In this document: positions 1 to 8,804 of the stretch, in pieces | How the letters are laid out: each line of letters opens with the position of its first letter | Position numbering within the stretch: the first letter of the stretch is position 1 | Assembly (NCBI GenBank): GCA_903822185.1 | Contig: CAIJOA010000042.1 | Span: 103,447 to 167,446, forward strand | DNA: 64,000 bases | Source of the DNA: an uncultured Rhodospirillales bacterium | Lineage (GTDB): Bacteria; Pseudomonadota; Alphaproteobacteria; ATCC43930; CGMCC-115725 | Direction: 5' to 3' | Program-made: the position numbers and the translations under genes | The notes under the pieces: model-generated | The model's input: the letters and a program-made list of their open reading frames with translations, nothing else | What the model was told of the DNA's origin: nothing | Database searches by the model: none

Positions 1-1
1 C

Positions 2-310
2 ATTCGCCAGACCTATGAGCGTGTGATCCCAACCGTCGGCCATGTGCTGATGAAGGGCAACGGCAAGCAGGTCGCCGAGCAGATGATCGACTGGTATCGC
101 AGCAAGGCCTGCGATGGCTTCAACGTCCATATTCCGCATCAGCCGAGCGGCCTGACCAATTTCGTCGATTTCGTCATTCCGGAGCTTCAGCATGCCGGCG
201 CCTTCCGCAAGGAATATGAAGGTCGCAACCTGCGCGAACGGATGGGCCTGCCGGTGCCGTCCAATCCGTATTTTACGGAAGCAGCCGAACCGATGCCGCA
301 GAGCGCCTGA
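2..310 (+). CDS. LLM-class flavin-dependent monooxygenase, C-terminal fragment
   Basis: The reading frame is open from base 2, so the gene enters from the left edge and only about 102 C-terminal residues are seen. The segment [18 protein letters not shown] followed by [20 protein letters not shown] and RERMGLP is the usual end of NtaA/SnaA/DszA-type FMN-dependent monooxygenases, where the last helix-rich part closes the TIM barrel. These enzymes use reduced FMN from a separate reductase to oxidise small organic molecules. It lies 14 bases before the biuret hydrolase gene on the same strand, so the two are probably cotranscribed. The substrate is unknown; a nitrogen-heterocycle or amide compound would fit the neighbour, which is inference. 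Confidence 0.85.
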   Translation: MRQTYERVIPTVGHVLMKGNGKQVAEQMIDWYRSKACDGFNVHIPHQPSGLTNFVDFVIPELQHAGAFRKEYEGRNLRERMGLPVPSNPYFTEAAEPMPQSA

Positions 311-324
311 GCCAGGAGGCATTC

Positions 325-1008
325 ATGTCCGAGAAATATGTCCCGGCCGATCCCTATCCGTGGCCCTATAACGGTGATCTGCGGCCTGATAACACGGCGC
401 TGATCGTCATCGACATGCAGACCGATTTTTGTGGCATCGGCGGCTATGTCGATCGCATGGGCTACGATCTCAACATGACGCGCGCGCCACTCGGCCCGAT
501 CTCAAAGGTGCTGGCGGCGATGCGCGCCAAGGGCTTCACGATCATCCATACCCGCGAAGGTCATCGCCCCGATCTCGCCGACTTGCCGGCGAACAAACGG
601 TGGCGGTCGCGGCGCATCGGTGCGGGCATCGGCGATGACGGTCCCTGCGGCCGCATCCTCGTGCGTGGCGAACCCGGATGGGAGATCGTTCCCGAGGTGG
701 CGCCGTTGCCGGGTGAACCGATCATCGACAAACCCGGCAAAGGATCGTTCTGCGCCACCGATCTCGAATTGATCCTGAGGCAGAAGGGTATCGACAATAT
801 CGTCCTGACGGGCATCACCACCGATGTCTGCGTTCATACGACGATGCGCGAAGCCAATGACCGCGGCTTCGAATGCCTGTTGTTAGAGGATTGCTGCGGT
901 GCGACCGATCAGGGCAACCACGATCATGCGATCAAGATGGTGAAAATGCAGGGCGGGGTCTTCGGCACGGTGACGAATTCGCAAAGCCTGATTGCGGCGC
1001 TGGCCTGA
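325..1008 (+). CDS. biuH: Biuret amidohydrolase (isochorismatase-like cysteine hydrolase)
   Basis: 227 residues of the isochorismatase-like hydrolase fold. Biuret hydrolase converts biuret to allophanate and ammonia in the cytoplasm, a step of cyanuric acid and triazine nitrogen use. The N-terminal run DPYPWPYNG, the MQTDF motif and [15 protein letters not shown] match, from memory, the characterised Rhizobium leguminosarum enzyme very closely. Its catalytic Asp36, Lys142 and Cys175 correspond to D30, K136 and C169 here with a constant offset of six. C169 lies in the GITTDVCV motif. An AGGAGG-like site precedes the ATG. The gene follows a flavin monooxygenase gene and precedes a GntR gene. 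The pyrimidine enzyme RutB is a relative but lacks the DPYPWPYNG start. No cyanuric acid hydrolase or allophanate hydrolase lies in the window. Confidence 0.85.
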   Translation: MSEKYVPADPYPWPYNGDLRPDNTALIVIDMQTDFCGIGGYVDRMGYDLNMTRAPLGPISKVLAAMRAKGFTIIHTREGHRPDLADLPANKRWRSRRIGAGIGDDGPCGRILVRGEPGWEIVPEVAPLPGEPIIDKPGKGSFCATDLELILRQKGIDNIVLTGITTDVCVHTTMREANDRGFECLLLEDCCGATDQGNHDHAIKMVKMQGGVFGTVTNSQSLIAALA

Positions 1009-1105
1009 AGAATTGAACTATCTTGACAATGGTACAGTGTGCGGGCGCATGGTATGGTCGCGGCCCTTACGCGCGCCTCGGCTTTCGTAACGATAGGATT
1101 TGATT

Positions 1106-1810
1106 TTGTCCGAGTTTTTGCAGGTTCCGGCGTTCGACACTCCAGTTGATACGACGCTCGCGCCGCGCCGTTCTGGAACGCGTACCGAGGAATTGCGCAT
1201 TCTTCTGGCCGACGAAATCGTTCGCGGAAAGCTGTCGCCGGGCATGCCGCTGGAAGAAGCCGAAATAGCGCGGCGCTTCGGCGTCTCGCGCACGCCCGTC
1301 CGCGAGGCGATTCGCGAGTTGGCGGCATCGGGTCTGGTTGAAACCCGCGCGCATCGCAGCGCAATCGTGGCGCGTCCTTCGTCGGAACGGCTGCGCGGCA
1401 TGTTCGATGTTCTCGCCGAACTCGAATCACTCTGCGCCGGGCTCTCGGCAATCAAGATGACCTCGGATGAGCGTCAGGCGTTGCAGGAACTCCACGCCGA
1501 ATTGGGCGAACTGGTTCTCGAGGGTGATCCAAAACCCTATCACGAGATGAACGAGCAGTTTCACAGCCTGATCTATATCGGCAGTCACAACGCCTATCTG
1601 ACCGAGCTGACCTTCGCGACGCGGACGCGCTTGTCGCCGTTCAGCCATATGCAATTCCGGGCCATGGGGCGTTTGACGCGTTCTCATGAGGAACATGACC
1701 GCGTGGTCGCCGCGATAATCGAGGGCGATCAAGCAACGGCGTCTGCCGAAATGCGCTCCCACATCACGACCGTCGAGATTACCTACGAGCGGTACGTCGA
1801 AAGCGCTTAA
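1106..1810 (+). CDS. GntR-family regulator, FadR/FCD type
   Basis: About 234 residues. A winged-helix GntR domain occupies roughly residues 20-90, with the hallmark EEAEIARRFGVSRTPVREAIRELAASGLVE. An all-helical FCD effector domain follows (MNEQFHSLIYIGSHN, then SHEEHDRVVAAI), a type that usually binds a small acid with a metal ion. I chose the TTG at 1106 because AGGA at 1095-1098 sits seven bases upstream; a TTG at 1100 is in frame but too close. A TTGACA at 1023-1028 may be a -35 element. It likely controls the biuret and flavin monooxygenase genes just upstream. Its TAA stop overlaps the stop of the convergent pdeM gene. Confidence 0.85.
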   Translation: MSEFLQVPAFDTPVDTTLAPRRSGTRTEELRILLADEIVRGKLSPGMPLEEAEIARRFGVSRTPVREAIRELAASGLVETRAHRSAIVARPSSERLRGMFDVLAELESLCAGLSAIKMTSDERQALQELHAELGELVLEGDPKPYHEMNEQFHSLIYIGSHNAYLTELTFATRTRLSPFSHMQFRAMGRLTRSHEEHDRVVAAIIEGDQATASAEMRSHITTVEITYERYVESA

Positions 1811-2508
1811 CTCGCTATTTGGGGGACGAATTCGCGCCGCACGAGCCGGCCCCTGATCATCAGATCGACGCGATAGCGCGTCGGGAACAATGCCCGGATC
1901 GGCGGGCTGTCGATATGAAGGCCGCCGGTATAGGCGCCGAAGGATGGCAGGATAATTCGCCGCTCATCGTGGATGAAGCACATGCCGCTCAGGCGGCGGC
2001 CCTGCACGTCGATATGCGACTTGGGATGATAGTGTCCGCTGACTTCGCCGACCGGCGTATCGCCGGCTTGATGCTGAAAAGTAAGACCGTTGAGACGAAG
2101 CGCGTCGGTGACGATCTGCCCGCCGAGCGAGCGCGGCAAAGCGGTATCGTGATTGCCGGTCAGCCAGATCCATTCATGCGTATTCACCAGCCGCGCCAGC
2201 GCCATGGCGTCATCGAAACTGAGCGAGGCAGGGCCTTTCCCATCGTGAAAGCTATCACCGAGACAGATGATGCGGCGAATTTTCGGGCCAATCGCCGCCG
2301 CAAGGCGGGCTAGCGTCGCGGCGGTGTCATAAGGCGGCAGATGCACGCCGCGCCGCGCGAAGCTCGATCCTTTTTCGAAATGCAGGTCCGCGACGATCAA
2401 GGTTGCCGTCGCCGGCCACCACAAGACGCCGCTCGGTTCGGCGATCAACTCGATGCCATTGACGATGAGGCGGCCAACGTCGCCGTGTTGGGGTCGAATG
2501 GGCGTCAT
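1807..2508 (-). CDS. pdeM: Ligase-associated DNA damage response metallophosphoesterase PdeM
   Basis: 233 residues of the calcineurin-like phosphoesterase fold. Metal-binding motifs are ADLHFEK (D41, H43), LGDSFHD (D85), GNHD (N119, H120, D121) and GHYHP (H159, H161). This is the family annotated as the endonuclease member of a ligase-associated repair module. The ATG at 2508 was chosen because it starts one base after the helicase stop codon (TGA-G-ATG). In-frame codons further upstream would run deep into the helicase. Translation is probably coupled to the helicase. The TAA stop at 1809-1807 overlaps the stop of the convergent GntR gene. The family's exact substrate in the cell is not established. 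Confidence 0.9.
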   Translation of the reverse strand: MTPIRPQHGDVGRLIVNGIELIAEPSGVLWWPATATLIVADLHFEKGSSFARRGVHLPPYDTAATLARLAAAIGPKIRRIICLGDSFHDGKGPASLSFDDAMALARLVNTHEWIWLTGNHDTALPRSLGGQIVTDALRLNGLTFQHQAGDTPVGEVSGHYHPKSHIDVQGRRLSGMCFIHDERRIILPSFGAYTGGLHIDSPPIRALFPTRYRVDLMIRGRLVRREFVPQIAS

Positions 2509-2509
2509 C

Positions 2510-4924
2510 TCAGTCCGGTGCGGCTTCACGCAGTAATTCATCGACGTCGGCTTTATCGATGAGCGCATCGATCGCCGAGCCATAGACGGTTTCGCGTCCG
2601 ATTTCGAGCAGGATCGGCACGGCCAGCGGTGAAACCCGATCCAGCGCGCGATGGGTGATATGGCCTTTGATACGGGCCAGCATCAGGCCAAGCCGGCGGA
2701 TGTCGGTCAAACCGGTGGCGGCGTCGGCGTTCGTGGCGCGCAGCAGGATATGATCCGGTTGATGCCGGCGCAGCACGTCATAGATCAGGTCGGAATTGAA
2801 GGTCACTTGGCGTCGGTTCTTTTCATGGCCGGGCAGGCGGCGTTCGATCAATCCCGCGATGACCGCGACGTTACGAAAGCTTCGCCGCAGCATCGACGAT
2901 TCGGCCATCCATTCTTCGAGATCGTCCCCTAGCATGTCTTGCGCGAACAGTTGGTCAATGTCGCGCGCCGGTTCGAGACTCCAGATCGCCAGCACATAAT
3001 CGGTCGCAACAAAGCCGAGCGGCTTTAATCCCGCGCGCTCCATTCGCCGCGTCAACAACATACCCAACGTCTGATGGGCAGGCCGGCCCTCGAAGCCATA
3101 AGCGACAAGGTAGTGATAAGAGCCGCGCGGAAAGGTTTCGACCAGCAAGCCTTTGCGGTCCGGAAGTAGTGAGCGTTGTTTCTGCGCTTTCAGCCAGTCG
3201 CGCACGGGCGGTGGCAGGTCTTTCCACGATCGAGGCTGTTGCAATAACCCGCGCACGCGTTCGGCCAGATGCGTCGAAAGCGGCAACTTGCCGCCGTCAT
3301 AGCTGGGAATTTTGGGCTCTTTTTTGCCTTTGGCGCGGGACGCCCAAAGTTCCATGCCCTGGATGCGATCGAAGGCGAGGATCTGGCCGGCAAACAAAAA
3401 GGTGTCGCCGTTGCGGAGGCCCAGGGCGAAGTTCTCCTCAACCTCGCCGATGACTTTGCCGCCCCGGATACGCACGCGCAGCATCGCCGCTTCGACGATG
3501 GTGCCGATATTCATGCGATAGCGCCGCGCCACTTGCGGCGAGACGATGTGATATTGGCCGAGGCTGTCGCGAAACAGATGCCGCCATTGATCATAGGCCT
3601 GCAACGCATAGCCGCCGGTTTCGACATAACTCAGCACATCGTCGAAATCGTTGCGCGGCAACGCGGCATAGGGCGCTGCTGAGGTGACCTCGGCATACAT
3701 CGCGTCGGCGGTAAACGGGGCGGCACAGGCCATGCCGAGGACGTGCTGCGCCAAGACATCGAGTCCACCGGGGCGCGGCTTCTCACCGTCGAGTTCGCGT
3801 GCTGCGATGGCGCCCAGCGCGGCGCGGCATTCCAATGCCTCAAAGCGATTGGCCGGAACCAGCAAAGCTTCGCTGGGCGTATCGAGCCGATGATTGGCGC
3901 GACCGACACGTTGCGTCAGGCGTGACACGCCTTTCGGCGCGCCGATTTGAATGACGAGATCGACCGCGCCCCAATCGATGCCGAGATCGAGCGACGAGGT
4001 CGCGACGACGGCACGCAGCTTGCCCGCCGCCATCGCGGCCTCGACCTTGCGACGTTGCTCGACCACCAGACTGCCGTGATGCAGCGCGATCGGCAGATTG
4101 GCTTCGTTATGTTTCCACAATTCCTGGAAAACGAGTTCGGCCTGGGCGCGCGTATTGACGAAGACGAGCGTCGTTTGATGCTGCCCGATTTTCCGATAGA
4201 CCTCGCCCAGCGCGTGCAGCCCCATATGCCCGGCCCAGGGGAGTTCCTCGCCCGGTTCCAACATCGTGACCTGCGGCAACGGCCCCTCGTCGCCGGCAAT
4301 GCGATGCACCTTTTTCCCGCCCGATCCGATCCAGGCAGCCAGTTCGTCGGGCCATGCGATGGTTGCCGACAACCCGACATGGCGCGCTTCCGGCGCGAGC
4401 TTAGCCAGACGTGCCAGACCCAACGCCAATAGGTCGCCGCGCTTGCCGCCGGCGAGGGCATGAACCTCGTCGATAATGACCGCGCGCAGGCTGCCAAAGG
4501 TTTTGTCGGCATCCTGGTGCGAGAGCATCAACGCCAGCGACTCCGGCGTCGTCATCAGCATATGCGGCGGGTCTTCGCGCTGACGTTGCCGCCGTGCCGC
4601 TGGCGTGTCCCCGGTGCGGGTTTCGAGCCGGATCGGAAGTTTCAACTCCTCGATCGGCGCGCCGAGATTGCGGTGGATATCGACCGCCAGAGCTTTGAGG
4701 GGCGAGATATAGAGCGTGTGAAGCGAAGGCGGCGGATTTTGCGCCAATTCGATCAGGCTCGGCAGAAATCCTGCCAGAGTCTTACCGCCGCCTGTCGGCG
4801 CCGTCAGCAGCACCGACTGCCCGGCTTGCGCCGCCTCGATCATGGCGCGCTGATGCGGGTGCAGCGTCCAACGGCGGGACGCGAACCATTGCGCGAGACT
4901 GGAGGGAAGGGCGTCGAGCGGCAT
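2510..4924 (-). CDS. Ligase-associated DNA damage response DEXH-box helicase (Lhr-like)
   Basis: 804 residues, a normal length for the ligase-associated Lhr-core helicases. The Walker A motif APTGGGKT lies near residues 41-48, the DEVH box near 155, SAT (motif III) near 190, and the motif VI region is SRLTQRVGRANHR near 340. The C-terminal half is the Lhr winged-helix and beta-barrel extension. Related proteins are ATP-dependent 3'-5' translocases on single-stranded DNA. The gene is divergent from the exonuclease gene, with an 83-base gap that carries a long symmetric dyad. It is cotranscribed with pdeM. Membership of the four-gene repair module is clear; the physiological lesion repaired is not. 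Confidence 0.92.
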   Translation of the reverse strand: MPLDALPSSLAQWFASRRWTLHPHQRAMIEAAQAGQSVLLTAPTGGGKTLAGFLPSLIELAQNPPPSLHTLYISPLKALAVDIHRNLGAPIEELKLPIRLETRTGDTPAARRQRQREDPPHMLMTTPESLALMLSHQDADKTFGSLRAVIIDEVHALAGGKRGDLLALGLARLAKLAPEARHVGLSATIAWPDELAAWIGSGGKKVHRIAGDEGPLPQVTMLEPGEELPWAGHMGLHALGEVYRKIGQHQTTLVFVNTRAQAELVFQELWKHNEANLPIALHHGSLVVEQRRKVEAAMAAGKLRAVVATSSLDLGIDWGAVDLVIQIGAPKGVSRLTQRVGRANHRLDTPSEALLVPANRFEALECRAALGAIAARELDGEKPRPGGLDVLAQHVLGMACAAPFTADAMYAEVTSAAPYAALPRNDFDDVLSYVETGGYALQAYDQWRHLFRDSLGQYHIVSPQVARRYRMNIGTIVEAAMLRVRIRGGKVIGEVEENFALGLRNGDTFLFAGQILAFDRIQGMELWASRAKGKKEPKIPSYDGGKLPLSTHLAERVRGLLQQPRSWKDLPPPVRDWLKAQKQRSLLPDRKGLLVETFPRGSYHYLVAYGFEGRPAHQTLGMLLTRRMERAGLKPLGFVATDYVLAIWSLEPARDIDQLFAQDMLGDDLEEWMAESSMLRRSFRNVAVIAGLIERRLPGHEKNRRQVTFNSDLIYDVLRRHQPDHILLRATNADAATGLTDIRRLGLMLARIKGHITHRALDRVSPLAVPILLEIGRETVYGSAIDALIDKADVDELLREAAPD

Positions 4925-4930
4925 GCTTCG

Positions 4931-5001
4931 AGAATATGGGGATCAAGTCCGCTTTTCGCACGAGATTCAGCTACGAAAAGCGGCGCCCGTTCCCATATAG
5001 A
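4931..5001. promoter_or_regulatory. Symmetric dyad between divergent repair genes
   Basis: The elements ATATGGG (4934-4940) and CCGCTTTTCG (4949-4958) are mirrored exactly by CGAAAAGCGG (4974-4983) and CCCATAT (4992-4998). Both pairs share one centre at 4966 and have equal eight-base gaps. As a result each divergent gene has the same leader, CGAAAAGCGG, eight bases, CCCATAT, then its ATG 9-10 bases later (exonuclease) or slightly more (helicase). This may be a pair of matched promoters or an operator that coregulates both halves. A GTTC-N7-GATC string at 4989-5003 is one base off the alphaproteobacterial LexA box GTTC-N7-GTTC. Confidence 0.55.
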
Positions 5002-5007
5002 TCGGAC

Positions 5008-6021
5008 ATGTCCGAACCCTCGAAATCCCCCGATTGGCTGAAACCGACCCCGCGCGGGCTTTATTGCGAAGCCGGCGATTTTTATGTCGATCCGGTCTAT
5101 CCGGTGGAGCGGGCCGTCATCACCCATGGCCATAGCGACCATGCCCGGGCGGGCCATGGCGCTGTGCTGGCGACACCCGAGACTTTGGCGATTATGCGCC
5201 AACGTTTCGGTGAGAATGCCGGCGGTTCGCACCAGCCGCTTGCCTATGGCGAGGCGATCAGCCTCGGCGGTGTTGACGTCAAATTGGTCCCGGCCGGCCA
5301 TATCCTCGGCAGCGCCCAGGCTGTGCTCGATTATCGCGGCAGCCGGATCGTTGTCTCCGGCGACTATAAACGCCGCGCCGACCTGACCTGTCCGCCGTTC
5401 GAGCCGCAGCCCTGCGATGTCTTCATCACCGAAGCGACCTTCGGCCTGCCGGTCTTTCGTCATCCGCCGGATACCGAGGAGATCGATAAGCTTCTCCACT
5501 CGCTGAAACTTTTTCCGGAACGCGCGCATCTCGTCGGCACTTATGCGCTCGGGAAATGCCAGCGCGTTATCACCCTGCTGCGCCGCCAGGGGTATGAGGA
5601 ACCGATCTATCTGCACGGTGCGCTCCAAGCTTGCTGCAAGACCTATCAGGATTTCGGCGTCGAACTGGGCGCGCTGCTACCGGTGCTTGGCACCACGAAA
5701 GACGAATTGCGCGGCAAGATCGTTCTGGCACCGCCCTCGGCCGCGACCGAACCCTGGGCACGCCGACTGCCTGACGCGTTGGTGGCGCAGGCGTCGGGCT
5801 GGATGCGGGTGCGGCAACGCGCGCGTCAGCGCGGCGTCGAACTGCCGCTGGTGATTTCCGATCATGCCGACTGGGACGAATTGCTGGCGACGATCGACGA
5901 GGTGAAGCCGGGCGAGATTTGGATCACCCATGGCGCGGAGGAAGCCTTGCTGCGCCAAGCCGGCCTGATGGGTTATCGCGCGCGGGCCTTGTCGCTGGTC
6001 GGGTTTGAGGAAGAGGACTGA
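5008..6021 (+). CDS. Ligase-associated DNA damage response exonuclease (MBL fold)
   Basis: 337 residues of the metallo-beta-lactamase/beta-CASP type, the exonuclease member of the ligase-associated module. The metal motif is THGHSDHARAGH, with H40, H42, D44 and H45. A second signature, VVSGDYKR, and a later SDHADWDELL follow. Related enzymes such as SNM1/Artemis are nucleases that trim DNA ends. The ATG at 5008 was chosen because it starts the conserved family N-terminus and follows the dyad; an earlier in-frame start at 4936 would lie inside the dyad. The stop is two bases before the GTG of the ligase gene, so the two genes form an operon. Confidence 0.9.
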   Translation: MSEPSKSPDWLKPTPRGLYCEAGDFYVDPVYPVERAVITHGHSDHARAGHGAVLATPETLAIMRQRFGENAGGSHQPLAYGEAISLGGVDVKLVPAGHILGSAQAVLDYRGSRIVVSGDYKRRADLTCPPFEPQPCDVFITEATFGLPVFRHPPDTEEIDKLLHSLKLFPERAHLVGTYALGKCQRVITLLRRQGYEEPIYLHGALQACCKTYQDFGVELGALLPVLGTTKDELRGKIVLAPPSAATEPWARRLPDALVAQASGWMRVRQRARQRGVELPLVISDHADWDELLATIDEVKPGEIWITHGAEEALLRQAGLMGYRARALSLVGFEEED

Positions 6022-6023
6022 GG

Positions 6024-7589
6024 GTGAAACGTTTCGCGCCCTTGCTCGATGCGCTCGTCTTCATGCCCTCGCGGCTGGGGAAGCTACGTCTTCTGCGCGA
6101 ATATTTCGCGACCACGCCGGACCCCGATCGCGGCTGGGCGCTGGCGGCGCTGACCGGTGAATTGTCGTTCAGTGGCGTGAAATCGACGCAAATCCGCAAG
6201 CTTGTGCAGGACCGCGTTGATCCGCAACTTTTCGAACTCTCCTATGATTTCGTCGGCGATCTCGCCGAAACCGTCGCCCTTATCTGGCCGCAAAAGCCCG
6301 GCGCCAATTATCAGCCGACTTTGTCGGATGTCGTCGATGGCATGGCGTCAGCGACGCGCGCCAATGCCGCGGCCCTGATCACGGGTTGGCTGGATGCGTT
6401 GGATGCGACCGAACGATGGGCGCTGTTAAAGCTTGCGACCGGTGCGTTGCGTGTCGGGGTATCGGCACGTCTCGCAAAAACCGCCTTGGCCGAATGGTCG
6501 AATGTCCCGATCGAACAAATCGAAGGCATCTGGCACGGTCTTCAACCCCCTTACGCCGACTTGTTCGCCTGGCTGGAGGGACGCGCACCGCAGCCCGAGC
6601 GCGGCAATCTGCCGACTTTCACCCCGTTGATGCTGGCGCAGCCGCTGGAAGACGAAGATATCCCAAAGCTCGATCCGGCAGCCTATCGCGCCGAATGGAA
6701 ATGGGATGGCATTCGCGTGCAGCTTGTCGGTCGTGGCGGCGAGCGCCGGCTTTATTCACGATCCGGCGACGATCTCGGGGCGGCCTTTCCGGATTTGCTC
6801 GCGGCGCTGCACGACGATGTCGTGCTCGACGGTGAATTGCTGGTGATGCGCGATGGGGACATCGCGCCGTTCAACGATTTGCAGCAACGCCTCAACCGCA
6901 AGACCGCGACGCCGAAGCTGATTACCGATTACCCGGCATGGGTCCGGCTTTACGACATCCTTGAAGAAAAGGGCGAAGACCTTCGCGGGCTGTCGTTTGA
7001 TGAACGTCGCGGACGCCTCGATCGATGGTATCAAGCCGCGCCGCGCCCGCAGATGGATCTATCGCCGCTTCTCCCGTTCGGAAGCTGGGACGAACTATCG
7101 CAAATGCGCGACGGCGCACGCGAACGGTCGATCGAAGGACTGATGCTGAAGCGGGGCGATTCAACCTATGTGACGGGGCGGCCGAAAGGCCCCTGGTTCA
7201 AATGGAAGCGTGATGCGCTGACGGTCGATACCGTGCTGATGTATGCGCAGCGTGGACACGGCAAGCGCTCGTCTTTTTATTCGGATTATACATTCGGCGT
7301 TTGGCGCGATCAGGAACTCGTGCCGGTGGGTAAAGCTTATTTCGGCTTTACCGACGAAGAATTGCGTCAACTCGATAAATGGATTCGCGATCATACGGTC
7401 GATCGCTTTGGTCCGGTGCGGTCGGTCGCGCCACTTCTCGTTCTGGAAGTGGCATTCGACAGCATCAATCGATCAACGCGGCATAAATCGGGACTCGCAA
7501 TGCGGTTCCCCCGTATCCATCGTATCCGCTGGGATAAGCCCGCTGCTGAGGCGGATCAGCTACCCACCCTCGAAAAGCTCGTGTCATGA
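6024..7589 (+). CDS. ATP-dependent DNA ligase of the repair module
   Basis: 521 residues. The nucleotidyltransferase motif I is EWKWDGIR, with K226 as the AMP-accepting lysine. Motif III is LDGELLV, motif IV EGLMLKR and motif V WFKWKRD. A C-terminal OB-fold ends the protein, and the N-terminal 200 residues form the DNA-binding domain seen in the larger bacterial ATP-dependent ligases. It seals nicks using ATP, unlike the essential NAD-dependent LigA. The GTG start lies two bases after the exonuclease stop. With helicase, exonuclease and PdeM this completes the known four-gene cassette. A clear hairpin terminator follows the stop codon. Confidence 0.93.
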   Translation: MKRFAPLLDALVFMPSRLGKLRLLREYFATTPDPDRGWALAALTGELSFSGVKSTQIRKLVQDRVDPQLFELSYDFVGDLAETVALIWPQKPGANYQPTLSDVVDGMASATRANAAALITGWLDALDATERWALLKLATGALRVGVSARLAKTALAEWSNVPIEQIEGIWHGLQPPYADLFAWLEGRAPQPERGNLPTFTPLMLAQPLEDEDIPKLDPAAYRAEWKWDGIRVQLVGRGGERRLYSRSGDDLGAAFPDLLAALHDDVVLDGELLVMRDGDIAPFNDLQQRLNRKTATPKLITDYPAWVRLYDILEEKGEDLRGLSFDERRGRLDRWYQAAPRPQMDLSPLLPFGSWDELSQMRDGARERSIEGLMLKRGDSTYVTGRPKGPWFKWKRDALTVDTVLMYAQRGHGKRSSFYSDYTFGVWRDQELVPVGKAYFGFTDEELRQLDKWIRDHTVDRFGPVRSVAPLLVLEVAFDSINRSTRHKSGLAMRFPRIHRIRWDKPAAEADQLPTLEKLVS

Positions 7590-7594
7590 AAAAA

Positions 7595-7618
7595 GCCCCG
7601 AACCATAAGGTTCGGGGC
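7595..7618. terminator. Bidirectional intrinsic terminator
   Basis: The perfect 10-bp stem GCCCCGAACC / GGTTCGGGGC encloses an ATAA loop. An A-run precedes it and a T-rich stretch follows it, so it can end both the ligase transcript (+) and the stress protein transcript (-), whose genes converge here. Confidence 0.9.
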
Positions 7619-7644
7619 TCTCATTCATTATCTAAAGACTGGAT

Positions 7645-8253
7645 TTAGAGACCAGCGTTATACCGGCGACGTTCGGCCTCAACTTCGGCCGTCGTGTAAG
7701 GCGGCGCTTTGGGATCGAATTCGTTCCAGCCGGCTTCGCGGTAGAGATTGACGCGATGCGTCGGATTGACCGAGCGGCGGACCAAAATCTGCTCGGCGAC
7801 GACTTCGTATTTATCGCTCGGCTTCACGGTGACGAGCGTGCCGCCACGTCGAACGCCTTCGGCATAGAAGTTAGCGTCTTCACGGCTGACACCGGCGGCG
7901 ATTAGCGAACCGGCTAGGCCGCCGGCACCCGCGCCGACGGCTGCACCCGCGACGGCGCCCGCTGCGGCCGCGACAAGCCAACCGGCCGCGACGACCGGGC
8001 CGATACCGGGAATGGCCAGCATGCCCAGGCCGGCGAGAACACCGGCCGCACCGCCGGCGACGCCGCCGACAGCAGCGCCCGTACCGGCGCCCGCGCCGGC
8101 TTCAGTGGTCGGAATCGACTTCGAACGGCCGTCATAGTCGTTCGCGACAAGGCTGATGTCGCGCGCCGGAATGCCGGCTTCTTCGAGATCGCGGACGGCT
8201 TGCGCCGCGTCGTCGTAATTATCGAACAGTCCCGAGATGGTACGTGTGGTCAT
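7645..8253 (-). CDS. General stress protein with glycine-zipper segment
   Basis: 202 residues. The first 50 residues (ISGLFDNYDDAAQAVRDLEEAGIPARDISLVAND) resemble the YflT/GSP17M-type general stress domain, a ferredoxin-like fold. A central Gly/Ala-rich segment (about 54-120) with GAGAG and GAVAGAAVGAG repeats can form a glycine zipper or membrane-inserting hairpins. A second small alpha-beta part (GVSREDANFYAEGVRRGGTLVTV) follows. Similar proteins are common in alphaproteobacteria; no biochemical function is established. It is a single-gene unit ending at the shared terminator. Confidence 0.75.
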   Translation of the reverse strand: MTTRTISGLFDNYDDAAQAVRDLEEAGIPARDISLVANDYDGRSKSIPTTEAGAGAGTGAAVGGVAGGAAGVLAGLGMLAIPGIGPVVAAGWLVAAAAGAVAGAAVGAGAGGLAGSLIAAGVSREDANFYAEGVRRGGTLVTVKPSDKYEVVAEQILVRRSVNPTHRVNLYREAGWNEFDPKAPPYTTAEVEAERRRYNAGL

Positions 8254-8299
8254 GTCAGACCCTTTCCATATGGAAGATGATGGGGCGAGCGCGTTGGCG

Positions 8300-8626
8300 T
8301 TATTGGTTTACGATGTTGCCTTGGTAATCGAGCGCAACGGAAACCTTCGCGCCGCCTTTCATGGCAGTGCCACGCCAGATCGATTGCTGATCTTGTTGAA
8401 GGGCGGAAACGTCGGAGTAGCCGAAGGATTCAAGGCGCTTCTTGGCTTCGGCTTCGGTGAAACTGTTTTTGCCGGCAACCGGGGCCGCCGTGGTCTTCGC
8501 TTCGGCATTCGACGTGCTGATGGCGGGCGGGGTCGTTGTCGTCCGTTGATCCTGGTCAGCGGCAAGGCTCGGCGAGACGCTGGCGGCAAGCAGCGCCAAT
8601 GCCGGAATTACATGTAGAACGCGCAT
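8300..8626 (-). CDS. Small exported PepSY-like protein
   Basis: 108 residues with a clear Sec signal peptide (MRVLHVIPALALLAASVSPSLA, cleavage before ADQD). A Thr/Ala-rich linker follows, then a C-terminal half with EAEAKKRLESFGYSDVSAL and WRGTAMKGGAKVSVALDYQGN. That half matches the short PepSY-like domain widespread in alphaproteobacterial periplasmic proteins. The function is unknown. It is transcribed toward the stress protein gene with a gap of about 46 bases and may share its transcript. Confidence 0.7.
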   Translation of the reverse strand: MRVLHVIPALALLAASVSPSLAADQDQRTTTTPPAISTSNAEAKTTAAPVAGKNSFTEAEAKKRLESFGYSDVSALQQDQQSIWRGTAMKGGAKVSVALDYQGNIVNQ

Positions 8627-8804
8627 CTGAAACTCTCCTCGTGATGAAGTAGTCCCTCAACACGAAGGCGATGCGAACGTTGCTCATATCTTTTGCAGTG
8701 GCCAACAAAGGCGTTTTGATGACGAACCTATGACGTTGACGGCCCGAAGGCCCTTGCGTATCAAGGAGCGCATCGATCTTTTCCCGTCGCCTTTGTGAGC
8801 ATTC

